Shown in pieces: positions 46,549 to 56,751 of a stretch of DNA of 64,000 nt. Within the stretch, counting starts at the first letter, position 1; every line of letters starts with the position of its first letter. The notes beneath the pieces are model-generated. The model was given only the letters and a program-made list of their open reading frames with translations. It did no database searches and was not told the origin of the DNA. Where the stretch lies: contig NZ_FMHU01000002.1 of the NCBI RefSeq assembly GCF_900091415.1, positions 1,984,001-2,048,000 on the forward strand, read 5' to 3'. This DNA is from Micromonospora inyonensis (GTDB lineage Bacteria > Actinomycetota > Actinomycetes > Mycobacteriales > Micromonosporaceae). The position numbers were made by a program, and so were the translations under genes.

Positions 46549-47189
46549 CAAGCACCATCGGAAAGCAGCCCGTAGAACTCATCCGACCGAATGACGGCGG
46601 CCGTCGACTGGGCCAGAACAACGAGAGTCGCCTGGTGCACTTGCGCAGCGGACATCGCGCCGAAGCCCAGGTCCGGGTGGTCGTAGGTGCCGGTGGCGTC
46701 GGAGACAACTGCAGTCCGGTAGTTTCGGAACATGGCGTCGCGCGCTGTGGCATGGACACAGTCCTCGGTGGTGACGCCTGTGACGACGACGTGCGTCACT
46801 CCCATGCCTCGAAGAACCATGTCCAGATCCGTGGCATGGAAGGCGCTGTACCTGTGCTTCCGAATGAGGCGCTCGTTCGGCAACTTGTCGACATCGGCGT
46901 AGATTTCCGCCCCGGGGGTTCCGTCGATGAGCGCGGAGCGCGCTTCGATAGGCGGGTAAAGGTCTGCGTAAAGGCCCATGTCGGCGCCGTCTTCCCGGTG
47001 CACATGCGCCGTGAAGATGACCGGGATCCGCCGTTCCCGAGAGAAGCGAATCATCTCGTTGAGAGTCGGAATCATCTCGCGCCCAGCACGCGTTTCCAGC
47101 GGAGCACCGGGCGCGAGGAAGTCGTGCTGCATGTCGATGACCAGTAGCGCCGTGCGAGTGGGGTCCAGCGTGTCGATCTTGTATCCCAT
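46548..47189 (-). CDS. Isochorismatase-family cysteine hydrolase
   Basis: A 213-residue hydrolase with the full catalytic triad: Asp in LLVIDMQHDFL (about residue 19), Lys in IRKHRYSAF (about residue 110) and Cys in TTEDCVHATARDA (about residue 145). Cysteine-containing members are amidases such as N-carbamoylsarcosine, maleamate or biuret hydrolases. The substrate here is unknown. The position next to a hydrolase and a BMP-type importer suggests a role in degrading an imported amide or N-heterocycle. Confidence 0.85.
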   Translation of the reverse strand: MGYKIDTLDPTRTALLVIDMQHDFLAPGAPLETRAGREMIPTLNEMIRFSRERRIPVIFTAHVHREDGADMGLYADLYPPIEARSALIDGTPGAEIYADVDKLPNERLIRKHRYSAFHATDLDMVLRGMGVTHVVVTGVTTEDCVHATARDAMFRNYRTAVVSDATGTYDHPDLGFGAMSAAQVHQATLVVLAQSTAAVIRSDEFYGLLSDGA

Positions 47190-47428
47190 TTGCGACTCCT
47201 CTTCCAGGGAACGAGCGTTACATCTATCACGCTTGTGCGACGAGCGTCAAGGATTCGACCTACCCGTGCTCGAGCGCAGCACCCTCGCCCAGCTGCCCTT
47301 ACCCGCTTCCGGGCGGTCAGCACGTTGGCCTCGAGGTCGGGAAGACCGCGGCGGCCGGCCCGGTCCGGGCCGGCGGCGCGGGAGCAGCACGTAGCCGCGC
47401 CATGTCGTCGGTGAGCGCTCGCCCCATC

Positions 47429-47462
47429 TGGTCTGACCACGTGCTACCGTGTGGTCAGACCA
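47429..47462. promoter_or_regulatory. Paired GntR/LldR operator boxes
   Basis: TGGTCTGACCA (47429-47439) and TGGTCAGACCA (47452-47462) are each near-palindromic. Together they form a perfect 12-bp inverted repeat with a 10-base spacer, centred 45 bp upstream of the regulator's ATG. The TGGT-N3-ACCA form matches the known half-site style of LldR/PdhR-type GntR proteins. Confidence 0.75.
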
Positions 47463-47489
47463 CATGTCCGTGTCCCGAGGAGAGCTCCC

Positions 47490-48191
47490 ATGGCCGAGGC
47501 CCCACGCGCCTGGCGGACCGTGCTCGACCACCTTGAGCGCGAGCTCAGCGGGGGTCGTCTCGGGCCCGGAGACAGACTCCCCGGCGAGCGTGATCTCGCC
47601 GCCCGACTCGGCGTCGGTCGTTCCAGCGTGCGCGAAGCGGTCCGGGTGCTCGACGTCATGGGCGTGGTCCGTACGGCCACCGGCTCCGGTCCGTCGTCCG
47701 GCGCGATCATCGTGGCACGCCCCGGCGCCGGGATGTCCACGATGCTGCGGCTCCAGACCGCCGCCCAGGCGTTCGGGGTCGACGACGTCGTCGCCACCCG
47801 CGTCGCGATCGAGACCGCCGTCGTCGAGACGCTCGCGTCGTCGTCCGACGAGGTCAGGAGCCTCGGGCCCGCCCGGGAGCTGCTGGCCGCCATGGAGGAC
47901 GACCTGCTCACCCCTGCGGAGTTCCTCGCCCTCGACGCACGCTTCCACCTCACCCTCGCCGAGGCCACCGGCAACCAGGTGATGCTCGCCGTCATGGGCG
48001 GGCTGCGCACCGCCATCGAGGCCTATGTCCAGCAGGGCATCACCCGGATCGACGACTGGTCGGCCACCGTCGCCCGGCTGCGCGCCGAGCACGCGGCCCT
48101 CCTCGACGCCGTCACCGCCGGCCACGCCGAGCTGGCCCGCACCTGCGTCAGGGACCACATCCACGGCTACTTCGCCCAGCTCCGCCCCTGA
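47490..48191 (+). CDS. GntR-family (FadR/FCD) regulator, LldR-like
   Basis: A 233-residue regulator: winged helix ([40 protein letters not shown]) and FCD domain ([40 protein letters not shown]). ATG 47490 with GAGGAG upstream is chosen over earlier in-frame starts that would overlap the operator. It lies 38 bp upstream of the L-lactate dehydrogenase gene in the same orientation. Twin TGGTCWGACCA boxes lie in its promoter, so it most likely represses both genes until lactate binds. Confidence 0.85.
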   Translation: MAEAPRAWRTVLDHLERELSGGRLGPGDRLPGERDLAARLGVGRSSVREAVRVLDVMGVVRTATGSGPSSGAIIVARPGAGMSTMLRLQTAAQAFGVDDVVATRVAIETAVVETLASSSDEVRSLGPARELLAAMEDDLLTPAEFLALDARFHLTLAEATGNQVMLAVMGGLRTAIEAYVQQGITRIDDWSATVARLRAEHAALLDAVTAGHAELARTCVRDHIHGYFAQLRP

Positions 48192-48229
48192 TCCCGGCAC
48201 ATCGTGACCAGCCCCGAGAGGATCCGACC

Positions 48230-49477
48230 ATGGTCACCCGCCAGTTCCCGAAGCCCGCCGAGATATTCGAGCTGCTGAAATTCAAGAAGCCCGAGCTCAA
48301 CCCCCGCAAACGGCGGCTCGCCAAGGCGCTCACGATCGACGACCTCCGCCTCATCGCCAAGCGCCGTACGCCGACGGCCGCGTTCGACTACGCCGACGGC
48401 GCCGCCGAGGGCGAGCTATCGATCATCCGCGCCCGCCAGGCGTTCCAGGACATCGAGTTCCACCCCGACGTCCTGCGCCCGGCCATCGACGTCGACACCT
48501 CCACCCAGATTCTGGGCGGTCGTAGCGCCCTGCCGTTCGGCATCGCGCCGACCGGCTTCACCCGGCTGATGCAGACCGAGGGCGAGGTCGCCGGTGCCGG
48601 CGCGGCCGGCGCGGCCGGCATCCCGTTCACCCTGTCGACCCTGGGCACCACCTCGATCGAGGACGTCAAGGCCGCGAACCCCGACGGTCGCAACTGGTTC
48701 CAGCTCTACGTCATGCGCAACCGCGAGACGTCGTACGAGCTGACCCGCCGGGCCGCCGCCGCAGGCTACGACACGCTGTTCTTCACCGTCGACACCCCCG
48801 TCGCCGGTGCGCGGCTGCGCGACAAGCGCAACGGCTTCTCCATCCCACCCCAGATCACGCTGCGCACCATCGTCGACGCCGCGATCCGGCCGTGGTGGTG
48901 GATCGACTTCATCACCACGCCGAAGCTGGAGTTCGCCTCGCTCTCCTCAACCGGCGGCACGGTCGGTCAGCTGCTCGACTCCGCGATGGACCCGACGATC
49001 AGCTACGAGGACCTCGAGGTGATCCGCGGGATCTTCCCCGGCAAGATCGTGGTCAAGGGCGTGCAGAACGTCGCCGACGCGCAGCGCCTCGTCGACCACG
49101 GCGTCGACGGCATCGTGCTCTCCAACCACGGCGGCCGCCAGCTGGACCGGGCCCCCGTGCCGTTCCACCTGCTGCCGACGGTCGTCCGCGAGGTCGGGCG
49201 GGACACCACGATCATGGTCGACACCGGCATCATGAACGGTGCCGACATCGTCGCCTCGGTCGCCCTCGGCGCCGACTTCGCCCTGATCGGGCGGGCCTAC
49301 CTCTACGGCCTCATGGCCGGCGGCCGCCCCGGGGTCGACCGCACGATCGCGATCCTGCGCGACGAGATCGAGCGCACCATGAAGCTGCTCGGCGTCTCCT
49401 CCCTCGCCGAGCTCGAGCCGCGCCACGTCACCCAGCTCGTCCGGCTCGTCCGGCTCGCGCCGGGTCCCCTCGGCTGA
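48230..49477 (+). CDS. lldD: FMN-dependent L-lactate dehydrogenase
   Basis: A 415-residue member of the alpha-hydroxyacid oxidase family that oxidises L-lactate to pyruvate, passing electrons to the quinone pool. The FMN-binding barrel shows [45 protein letters not shown] and the active-site [13 protein letters not shown]. The N-terminal 30 residues are the polar lead found in LldD. The gene follows its LldR-like regulator closely and ends at a strong hairpin, so it is a compact two-gene lactate unit. Confidence 0.9.
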   Translation: MVTRQFPKPAEIFELLKFKKPELNPRKRRLAKALTIDDLRLIAKRRTPTAAFDYADGAAEGELSIIRARQAFQDIEFHPDVLRPAIDVDTSTQILGGRSALPFGIAPTGFTRLMQTEGEVAGAGAAGAAGIPFTLSTLGTTSIEDVKAANPDGRNWFQLYVMRNRETSYELTRRAAAAGYDTLFFTVDTPVAGARLRDKRNGFSIPPQITLRTIVDAAIRPWWWIDFITTPKLEFASLSSTGGTVGQLLDSAMDPTISYEDLEVIRGIFPGKIVVKGVQNVADAQRLVDHGVDGIVLSNHGGRQLDRAPVPFHLLPTVVREVGRDTTIMVDTGIMNGADIVASVALGADFALIGRAYLYGLMAGGRPGVDRTIAILRDEIERTMKLLGVSSLAELEPRHVTQLVRLVRLAPGPLG

Positions 49478-49531
49478 CCGGCCCAGCACACCGCGCCTCC
49501 ACAGCTCCACCACCGACACGGTCACCACCAC

Positions 49532-49569
49532 CGACACAGGGCTCCGGGTCGCCCCGGAGCCCTGTGTCG
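49532..49569 (+). terminator. Strong hairpin terminator after lldD
   Basis: A perfect 17-bp stem (CGACACAGGGCTCCGGG and complement) with loop TCGC lies 55 bp after the lldD stop. It may also serve the convergent RidA gene. Confidence 0.8.
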
Positions 49570-49693
49570 TGCCGTTTCCCGCCGAGCCGACCGCCGCCGC
49601 CACTGCGACGAACGCGGCGGAGGTCGGAGCCTTCGACCGCGCGCCACCACGACGCGCGGCCCGGCTCGACCGGCTCGTCGCCGGTCTCGGAGC

Positions 49694-50134
49694 TCAGACC
49701 TCCGGGTGTGTGCGACCTTCGCCGAGTCTCGACGCGACCGGCGGGAGCAATGCGAGGCCTTGGACTTCGACCAGCGCCTCGGCGTCCCACAGTCGGCTGA
49801 CCCCGATTCCGGCCATCGCCGGATAGTTGTCGCCGATGAGCCGGCGCCAGACCGCACCGATCGCGCGTGAGTTCTTGCGATAGTCGGCCATGTCGACGAT
49901 GTAGATGGTCAGGCTGGCAAGGTGGTCAGGGGTGCCGCCAGCGGCAGCCAGTGCGACGAGCAGGTTCCCGAGGGCCTTCTCGAACTGTTCCACGACGTCG
50001 TCGCCGACGATCACGCCGGATGCGTCGAGGGCGGTCTGTCCGGCAAGGAACACGACTCGGCCGGCACCTACGGTTGCGTGCGAGAAGCCGCTGGGCACCC
50101 CGAGTTCCGGTGGGTTGACGTACTCGAGACTCAT
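49694..50134 (-). CDS. RidA-family (YjgF/UK114) protein
   Basis: A 146-residue protein of the Rid family (VVFLAGQTALDASG, FEKALGNLLVALAAAGGTPD, VWRRLIGDNYPAMAGIGVSR). Canonical RidA hydrolyses reactive enamines/imines to release ammonia. The position where active RidA has a conserved Arg in a P-x-R-x pattern is not clear here (YPAMAGIGV), so this is probably a specialised subfamily. It overlaps the SDR gene (ATGA) at the head of the aryl-CoA cluster. In a 2-aminobenzoyl-CoA pathway a Rid protein could deaminate the ring enamine. Confidence 0.85.
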   Translation of the reverse strand: MSLEYVNPPELGVPSGFSHATVGAGRVVFLAGQTALDASGVIVGDDVVEQFEKALGNLLVALAAAGGTPDHLASLTIYIVDMADYRKNSRAIGAVWRRLIGDNYPAMAGIGVSRLWDAEALVEVQGLALLPPVASRLGEGRTHPEV

Positions 50135-50895
50135 GACTGGAGTCCTCCCCCGTCGACGTTGATTCCCTGCCCGTTGATCGCGCCGTTTGCGACGCAGGCC
50201 CAGACGGCGTCTGCGACCTCGTCAGCGGTCACCAGGCGGCCGTTGGCCTGTTTCGCCTCGAGGGCCGACCTGGCATCGTCCGCGGTCCTGCCGGTCCTGG
50301 ACACGATTTCAGACACGGTTTGAGCGGTCATCGGCGTGTCGACGTAGCCGGGGCATACCGCGTTCACGGTCACGCCGGTCTTGGCGAGTTCAGCAGCCGC
50401 CGACCGCACGACCCCGAGGATTCCATGCTTGCTTGCCGTGTAGGCGGAGATGTATGGCTCGCCCTGCTTAGCGGCAACCGAAGCGACGACCACGATCCGG
50501 CCTCGTTTCGCTGCGACCATGTTCGGGACAGCTCGACGGATGCAACGGAACGGCGCGGTGAGGTTCAGGTCGAGCATCGAGGCCCACTGCGCGTCCGTCG
50601 TCTTGTGGATGGGCGCCGCGAAGCCGGATCCAGCGTTGGCTACCAGGACCTCGGCAGCGCCCCAGGCGTCCTCGACCGAGTCGAACAGGGTCTCGATCGC
50701 TTCGGCCGACGTGATGTCGGCTGGGATGACCATCGTCTCGCCCTGGCACAGATCTGCCGTCTCCCGGAGTTCGGATTCGTTGCGCGAGGTCAGGGCGAGC
50801 TTGTAACCCTCGCGGCTCAACCGCACGGCCACTGCACGCCCGATACCTCGCCCGGCGCCGGTGACAATGGCGATGGGGTCGATGTCGTCCACCAC
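50131..50895 (-). CDS. Short-chain dehydrogenase (3-hydroxyacyl-CoA/alicyclic-CoA type)
   Basis: A 254-residue SDR. The NAD(P) site is VTGAGRGIGRAVAV. The catalytic Ser-Tyr-Lys are in VASVAAKQGEPYISAYTASK, and CPGYVDTPM and GQGINVDGGGL complete the fold. Family relatives include BadH-like enzymes that oxidise a hydroxyl group on cyclohexane-carboxyl-CoA. The downstream gene on the same strand is ridA, overlapping by four bases. The divergent thiolase is 64 bp away. It may act on the alicyclic intermediate of the aromatic pathway. Confidence 0.85.
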   Translation of the reverse strand: MVDDIDPIAIVTGAGRGIGRAVAVRLSREGYKLALTSRNESELRETADLCQGETMVIPADITSAEAIETLFDSVEDAWGAAEVLVANAGSGFAAPIHKTTDAQWASMLDLNLTAPFRCIRRAVPNMVAAKRGRIVVVASVAAKQGEPYISAYTASKHGILGVVRSAAAELAKTGVTVNAVCPGYVDTPMTAQTVSEIVSRTGRTADDARSALEAKQANGRLVTADEVADAVWACVANGAINGQGINVDGGGLQS

Positions 50896-50900
50896 TCAAC

Positions 50901-50929
50901 CTTGCCACGGGCTGGTGACGCCCGTCAAG
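50901..50929. promoter_or_regulatory. Imperfect dyad in the SDR/thiolase divergent promoter
   Basis: CTTGCCACGGGC and GCCCGTCAAG form an imperfect inverted repeat midway in the 64-bp region between divergent genes. It could bind a regulator such as PaaX, but there is no match to a known consensus. Confidence 0.3.
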
Positions 50930-50959
50930 ATTGCGCCATGCATGGTCATGGAGGCGCTG

Positions 50960-52158
<1,199 letters not shown>

Positions 52159-52159
<1 letters not shown>

Positions 52160-52950
52160 TGCCTGAGAAGACGACAGAGTTCGACACGGTCGCAGTGGTC
52201 CGCGACGGCGCCATCGCTACGGTCACCATCAATCGGCCGGAGGTCAGGAACGCTCTCGGCCCGGACGTGCAGGCTGACCTGAGGAGCACTCTCGAGCTCG
52301 TCGGTGGTGACGACGACGTACGGGCGGTCATCTTCACCGGTGCCGGTGACCGGGCTTTCGCGGCGGGCGCCGACATCAACCGTCTTCGTGACTACGACCG
52401 TCAGACCGCGCTACGGTCCAACCTCCAGCGGCTGCTCGACGACATCGAGACGCTCGAGAAGCCGACCATCGCGGCCGTGAACGGCTTTGCCCTCGGCGGC
52501 GGATGTGAACTGGCCATGGCCTGCGACATTCGTGTCGCGTCCAAGACTGCCCGCTTCGGACTTCCGGAGACCGCGCTGGGGATTGTTCCGGGCGCCGGGG
52601 GTACCCAACGGTTGACCAGACTGGTCGGGGTGGGTGTCAGCCTGGACTTGATCCTCACCGGTCGTTTGCTCACCGCCCTTGAGGCGCTTCAGTTCGGCCT
52701 GATCTCGCGGGTGACCGACCCCGGCTCGCTGATGAGCGAATGTCGCGAAATCGCGACGGCGATTCTTGCTCGTGGTCCGCTTGCAGTTCGCTTGGCGAAA
52801 CTGGTCGTTCGAAGTGGTTCAGACACCGACATGCGCAGTGCACAAGTGATCGAACGGCTGGCACAGGCTGTGCTGTACGAGACAACAGATAAGGTCGAGG
52901 GCGTCGAGGCGTTCCTTGAGAAGCGGCCTGCGAAGTTCGAGGGAAGGTAG
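52159..52950 (+). CDS. Enoyl-CoA hydratase/isomerase 1
   Basis: A 263-residue crotonase-fold enzyme. It has the oxyanion-hole segments FAAGADINRLRDYDRQ and NGFALGGGCELAMA, with the catalytic Glu pair in GGGCELA and FGLPETALGIVPGAGGTQRL. Both Glu residues are kept, so it is likely a true hydratase adding water to a 2-enoyl-CoA. It is translationally coupled to the thiolase and followed six bases later by the 3-hydroxyacyl-CoA dehydrogenase. Confidence 0.9.
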
Positions 52951-52956
52951 ATCGAG

Positions 52957-53877
52957 ATGGAGCACCTCGGCCGGGAGAGTCCGAATGACCTTGCGACCAT
53001 CAAACGGATTCTTGTTGTGGGAGCTGGCGCGATGGGCTCACAGATCGCGCTCGTGTGCGCTCGGGCGGGCTACGAAGTCCTGTGCCATGACGTTGCCGAG
53101 AGCTCTCTAGAACGCGCTCGGAAGGACTTGCGGTCGCGATCCGCGCGTGACGTGGCCAAGGGGCGGCGCGATGCGGGCCAGGAAGCCGCTGTGTTCAGGC
53201 GGCTCGTCTTCGGCACAGACCTCGATGCGCTCGCGCGCGACGTCGATCTGGTCATTGAGGCTGCTGTCGAGAACCTGGACCTGAAGCGTCGGATCTTCGC
53301 CCAGCTCGAAGAAGTCGCCCCGAAACACGCCATTTTCGCGACGAACTCTTCGAGCTTCGTTCCCTCGAAGCTCGCAGATGCGACGAGCCGCCCCGACCTG
53401 TTCTGCAACATCCACTTCTTCAACCCTGCGTTGGTGATGAAGTGCGTCGAAATCGTCGCCGGCCCTGAGACGTCGGCCGAGACGGTCGAGTTGGCGAAGG
53501 CATTCGTCGTGCGGATCGGTAAGGAACCCGTGGTACTCAAGAAGGAGATCCCGGGGTTCATCGCCAACAGGATCCTGAACGCGGTGCGCGACGAGGCCGT
53601 GTTCTTGTACGAGAACGGCGTCGCGTCGGTGGACTCGATCGACGCCGCATGCAGGACGGCTCTGGGATACCCGATGGGCCCCTTCGAGCTCATGGACCTG
53701 ACCGGCATCGACATCGGCTACTTCACGAAGAAGGCACGTTTCGCGGAGACGAACGACCCGAAGGACGCACCGTCGAGGTCGGTCACTGAGCTCGTCGAGC
53801 GTGGCGACCTGGGCCGGAAGACCGGGCGCGGCTGGTACGAGTATGCGGAGGACGGGACTCCTCTCGGCCCCGCCTAG
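52957..53877 (+). CDS. 3-Hydroxyacyl-CoA dehydrogenase
   Basis: A 306-residue NAD-dependent enzyme of the single-domain HBDH type. The NAD site is ILVVGAGAMGSQIALVCARA, and active-site residues lie in ATNSSSFVPSKLAD and CNIHFFNPALVMKCVEIV (His-Glu pair). The C-terminal helical part has GFIANRILNAVRDEA and GYPMGPFELMDLTGID. It oxidises the 3-hydroxyacyl-CoA formed by the hydratase for the thiolase. Its TAG stop coincides with the CTAG target of an IS5-family insertion, so the protein is unchanged by it. Confidence 0.9.
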   Translation: MEHLGRESPNDLATIKRILVVGAGAMGSQIALVCARAGYEVLCHDVAESSLERARKDLRSRSARDVAKGRRDAGQEAAVFRRLVFGTDLDALARDVDLVIEAAVENLDLKRRIFAQLEEVAPKHAIFATNSSSFVPSKLADATSRPDLFCNIHFFNPALVMKCVEIVAGPETSAETVELAKAFVVRIGKEPVVLKKEIPGFIANRILNAVRDEAVFLYENGVASVDSIDAACRTALGYPMGPFELMDLTGIDIGYFTKKARFAETNDPKDAPSRSVTELVERGDLGRKTGRGWYEYAEDGTPLGPA

Positions 53878-54931
53878 GCCGTGTGTCATAAGTGCCGTTC
53901 GAGGCGTCGGAGCCAGATGTCGATCATGCTGATGGTGGCGGTGGCTTCGTACCGCACGGCGAGCTTGTCGTATCGGGTGGCCACGGCACGGTGCTGTTTG
54001 AGCAGGTTGATGCCGCACTCCACGGCGTGACGCTGCCGGTATGCGCTGGGGTCGAAGGCGGGTGGACGGCCACCCGCCGAGCCCTTCTTGCGTCGGTTCG
54101 CGGCCTGGTCGGCCTTGACCGGGATGACGCAGCCGATGCCGCGCCGGCGCAGGTAGCTCCGGTTGGCCTTGCTGCTGTACGCCTTGTCGGCCAGGACCCG
54201 GTCCGGCCGGCACCGGGGTCGGCCGACGCCGAGGCGAGGCACCCGGATGCGGTGCAGCACCGTGGTGAACTGCGGGCTGTCGCCGCGCTGCCCACCGGTG
54301 ATGACGAACGCCAGCACCATGCGGCCCTGCTCGCAGGCCAGGTGCAGCTTCGTCGTCAGACCGCCACGCGAGCGGCCCAGCGCGTGATCGGCCGGCTCGA
54401 CGGCGCCACTGCCGCCCGGCGGCTCGACCTGCGTGTGACTGTCCCGGCGGGCACCGGCGGCGTGCTGATGCGCCCGGGCGATCGTGGAGTCCACGCTCAC
54501 GTCCCAGGTGATCAACCCGAGCGCGTCGGCCCTACCCTGCAACCCGGCCAGGATCCGCGCCCACACACCGGCCCGCTGCCAGCGCCGGTACAGCCCGTAC
54601 ACCGTGCGCCAGTGCCCGTAGCAGTCCGGCACGTCCCGCCACGGCGCACCCGTGCGGACCCGCCACCTGATCCCGTCAATGAGCTGCCGCTTGCTCCACT
54701 TCGGCGGTCGACCTGCCTTCTTCGGTCTGGGCAGCAGCGGCTCCAACACCGCAAACTGCGCGTCAGTCAGGTCGTGCCGCCTCGTCACCGCTACGCTGGC
54801 CACGAGGTCTCCGTGCAGATAGTTGTCTTGGTCGATAACCCATCTACCGGAGACCTCACCGCGTATCGATCACCGACACGCCCAGCCGATCAACCTTACA
54901 GCCAGGACCACGGGCACTTATGACACACGGC
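53878..54931 (-). mobile_element. IS5-family element at the end of the HBDH gene (1,054 bp)
   Basis: Terminal inverted repeats GCCGTGTGTCATAAGTGCC (19 bp, perfect) bound the element, and CTAG flanks it on both sides (53874-53877 and 54932-54935). CTAG fits the YTAR target of the IS5 group. It carries one intact transposase gene and is followed directly by a second IS that uses the same CTAG. Confidence 0.92.
53886..54803 (-). CDS. IS5-family transposase
   Basis: A 305-residue DDE transposase with an intact frame: Asp in [13 protein letters not shown], Asp in [16 protein letters not shown] and Glu in [15 protein letters not shown]. The N-terminal domain [15 protein letters not shown] and [17 protein letters not shown] are typical of this IS5 subgroup. 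ATG 54803. Its ends, frame and target duplication are all intact, so it is probably functional. Confidence 0.9.
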   Translation of the reverse strand: MASVAVTRRHDLTDAQFAVLEPLLPRPKKAGRPPKWSKRQLIDGIRWRVRTGAPWRDVPDCYGHWRTVYGLYRRWQRAGVWARILAGLQGRADALGLITWDVSVDSTIARAHQHAAGARRDSHTQVEPPGGSGAVEPADHALGRSRGGLTTKLHLACEQGRMVLAFVITGGQRGDSPQFTTVLHRIRVPRLGVGRPRCRPDRVLADKAYSSKANRSYLRRRGIGCVIPVKADQAANRRKKGSAGGRPPAFDPSAYRQRHAVECGINLLKQHRAVATRYDKLAVRYEATATISMIDIWLRRLERHL

Positions 54932-54935
54932 CTAG

Positions 54936-56543
54936 CTTGATCTTTAACCTGTGCGGCGCGGCCGGGGATTGGCCGATTTCTTCTTCGAAGAGGTTGTCTT
55001 CCTGGTCGCGTTGCTGGTGGCGATGTGGACGTCGTAGCGGCGGGTGGGATGGCGGTTGGGTCGTCCGGGTGGGCGGCCGGGTCCTGGTCGGGTGGGTTTC
55101 GGTGCACCGGCGGGACAGGGGCTGTTGGCGCGCAGGTGCCGAAATCCGCGGCGGACCCGGGCGGGGGTGAGCCGTTCGGGTGGGGCTGGTCGTTCCCAGG
55201 GGCGACGCAGGTCGGAGGCGAGGGGGCGGGCTAGCCGTAGCTGGGTGTAGGCGGCGATGATCAGCCAGGTCCAGCGGTCGGCGGCGTGCGGGTCGCGCAG
55301 TTTCGGCACGCACCAGCCGAGGGTCTGCTTGAGCAGCCGGAAGGTGTGTTCGATGTCGAAACGGCGTAGGAACGCCTGCCACAGCAGGTCGATCATGGTC
55401 GGGTCGGGGTTGTCGCCGCCGGACTGGTGGCCGAGGCCGGTGAACCACCACAGCCAGACCGGCTTCGCGGTCGCGCCGGAGGGCAGCCGTTGCACGTCCA
55501 GGCGGATGAGGGTGCCTTCCAGGATGGGCAGCTCAGGGCAGTCGGCCCAGGCGGCGCGGCGGGTCAGCCTGGGGTGCAGCCGGTGCCAGGCACGGGCGGT
55601 CGCGGTGCCGTAGAGGCGGGTCTCGGTCACGGTGGTGACGTCCGGGGTGCCCCAGCTGGCCGGGTCGCCGAAGATGAACTCGCTGCCATGCCGTGGTGGC
55701 CGACCGCACTTGGGGCCCGGTATCCATGGCCCCGGCGGGCGGCGCAGCACCCGGTCGGATCGCATCCGGGCCAGGACGCGTACCGGCAGGTCCCGTAGCA
55801 GCCAGGCCAGCCGGGCCGCGTCGTAGCCGGCATCCATCACCACCCAGACCGCCGGGTCACCAGGCTGCCAGTGCCCGGCGGTGATCAGGCGGTCCACCAC
55901 CGCGCGCAGCTGCTCGGCGGTGACCGCGGCCAGCTCGGTGCCCGGGGCCAGCCGGACCGCGTCCAGCGGCGCGGTCCACGAACTGCGCCCGGACTCCAGG
56001 GCCACCACAAACGAGTACGGCCAGCCCGGCACACCGATGTGCTGGTCTTTGCCACGGCCGTAGGTGTGGCACAGGATCCGCTCCGGCACGGTGTGCGCTT
56101 CCGGCCGCAGCCAGCAGGTGACATCCACGGCCAGGACGATCCGCCCGTCGGCGGCCCGTGGCATCGGCATCGAGGCCACCACGGTCCGCAACCGTTCCAC
56201 ATCGATCCGACCGGCGCCAAGCGCGTCGTACAACGCGCCGTGACCTCGACGGTGCTCCGCCACCAGGGACAAGGCCGGCAGCGACCGTACCGGCCCGTCC
56301 GCGCACAACACCGCGTCGGCCAACTCGAACAGCGCATCAGCTCTGGCGCTCAGACAGCGATGCAGTTCCGTACGGAACGTCGCGAGGTCCCCAACCGCGC
56401 TTCCACGCCCGGCGTCATGCACACTGATCATCCCGCAGCCCTTGGTCCCGATCTTCTTCCCCAGACAAGAGGAATGATCGATCAAGGGCTGCGGCCATGA
56501 TCGCCCGGGGGGCGATGCAACCGACCCCAGGTTAAAGATCAAG
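54936..56543 (-). mobile_element. Second IS in tandem on the same CTAG site (1,608 bp)
   Basis: Inverted repeats CTTGATCTTTAACCTG (16 bp, perfect) bound the element. CTAG lies on both sides (54932-54935 and 56544-56547), the left copy being shared with the preceding IS5-family element. It carries one DDE transposase gene. The family is not certain; a 4-bp YTAR duplication is known for IS701-like elements. Confidence 0.88.
54944..56431 (-). CDS. DDE transposase (IS4/IS701-like)
   Basis: A 495-residue transposase. Candidate catalytic residues are Asp in IVLAVDVTCWLRPE, Asp in VWVVMDAGYDAARL and Glu in RFDIEHTFRLLKQTLGW. The long insertion between the second Asp and the Glu (over 150 residues) suits the IS4/IS701-type fold. 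The C-terminal 70 residues are basic and proline-rich. ATG 56431 is the first start inside the element that fits. The frame is intact and fills the element. Confidence 0.82.
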   Translation of the reverse strand: MISVHDAGRGSAVGDLATFRTELHRCLSARADALFELADAVLCADGPVRSLPALSLVAEHRRGHGALYDALGAGRIDVERLRTVVASMPMPRAADGRIVLAVDVTCWLRPEAHTVPERILCHTYGRGKDQHIGVPGWPYSFVVALESGRSSWTAPLDAVRLAPGTELAAVTAEQLRAVVDRLITAGHWQPGDPAVWVVMDAGYDAARLAWLLRDLPVRVLARMRSDRVLRRPPGPWIPGPKCGRPPRHGSEFIFGDPASWGTPDVTTVTETRLYGTATARAWHRLHPRLTRRAAWADCPELPILEGTLIRLDVQRLPSGATAKPVWLWWFTGLGHQSGGDNPDPTMIDLLWQAFLRRFDIEHTFRLLKQTLGWCVPKLRDPHAADRWTWLIIAAYTQLRLARPLASDLRRPWERPAPPERLTPARVRRGFRHLRANSPCPAGAPKPTRPGPGRPPGRPNRHPTRRYDVHIATSNATRKTTSSKKKSANPRPRRTG

Positions 56544-56572
56544 CTAGTGGGGCAGCCGCCGTTGGGGCTTCG

Positions 56573-56655
56573 CCGCTCAACCGGAGTGAGCGGAAGGCGG
56601 CCACCGCGGATCGTCTGTGCGTCGTGGACACGTCGTCCGATCGTGCGGTGGCCGC
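56573..56655. terminator. Two adjacent hairpins between convergent catabolic genes
   Basis: CCGCTCA-N7-TGAGCGG (56573-56593) is followed after three bases by a longer imperfect hairpin with a perfect 11-bp outer stem, GCGGCCACCGC and its complement (56597-56655). Before the IS insertions this lay between the convergent HBDH and acyl-CoA dehydrogenase genes, a natural place for a bidirectional terminator. No gene is seen at 56548-56751. Confidence 0.5.
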
Positions 56656-56751
56656 GTAGCCGTTGTTCGGTGGACAGTTGGCCGAGCATGCCGGTCATGC
56701 CCTTCCGGACGCGACGCAGCGGCGGGCGCGGAAGGGCGTGCGTGGCCCGGC

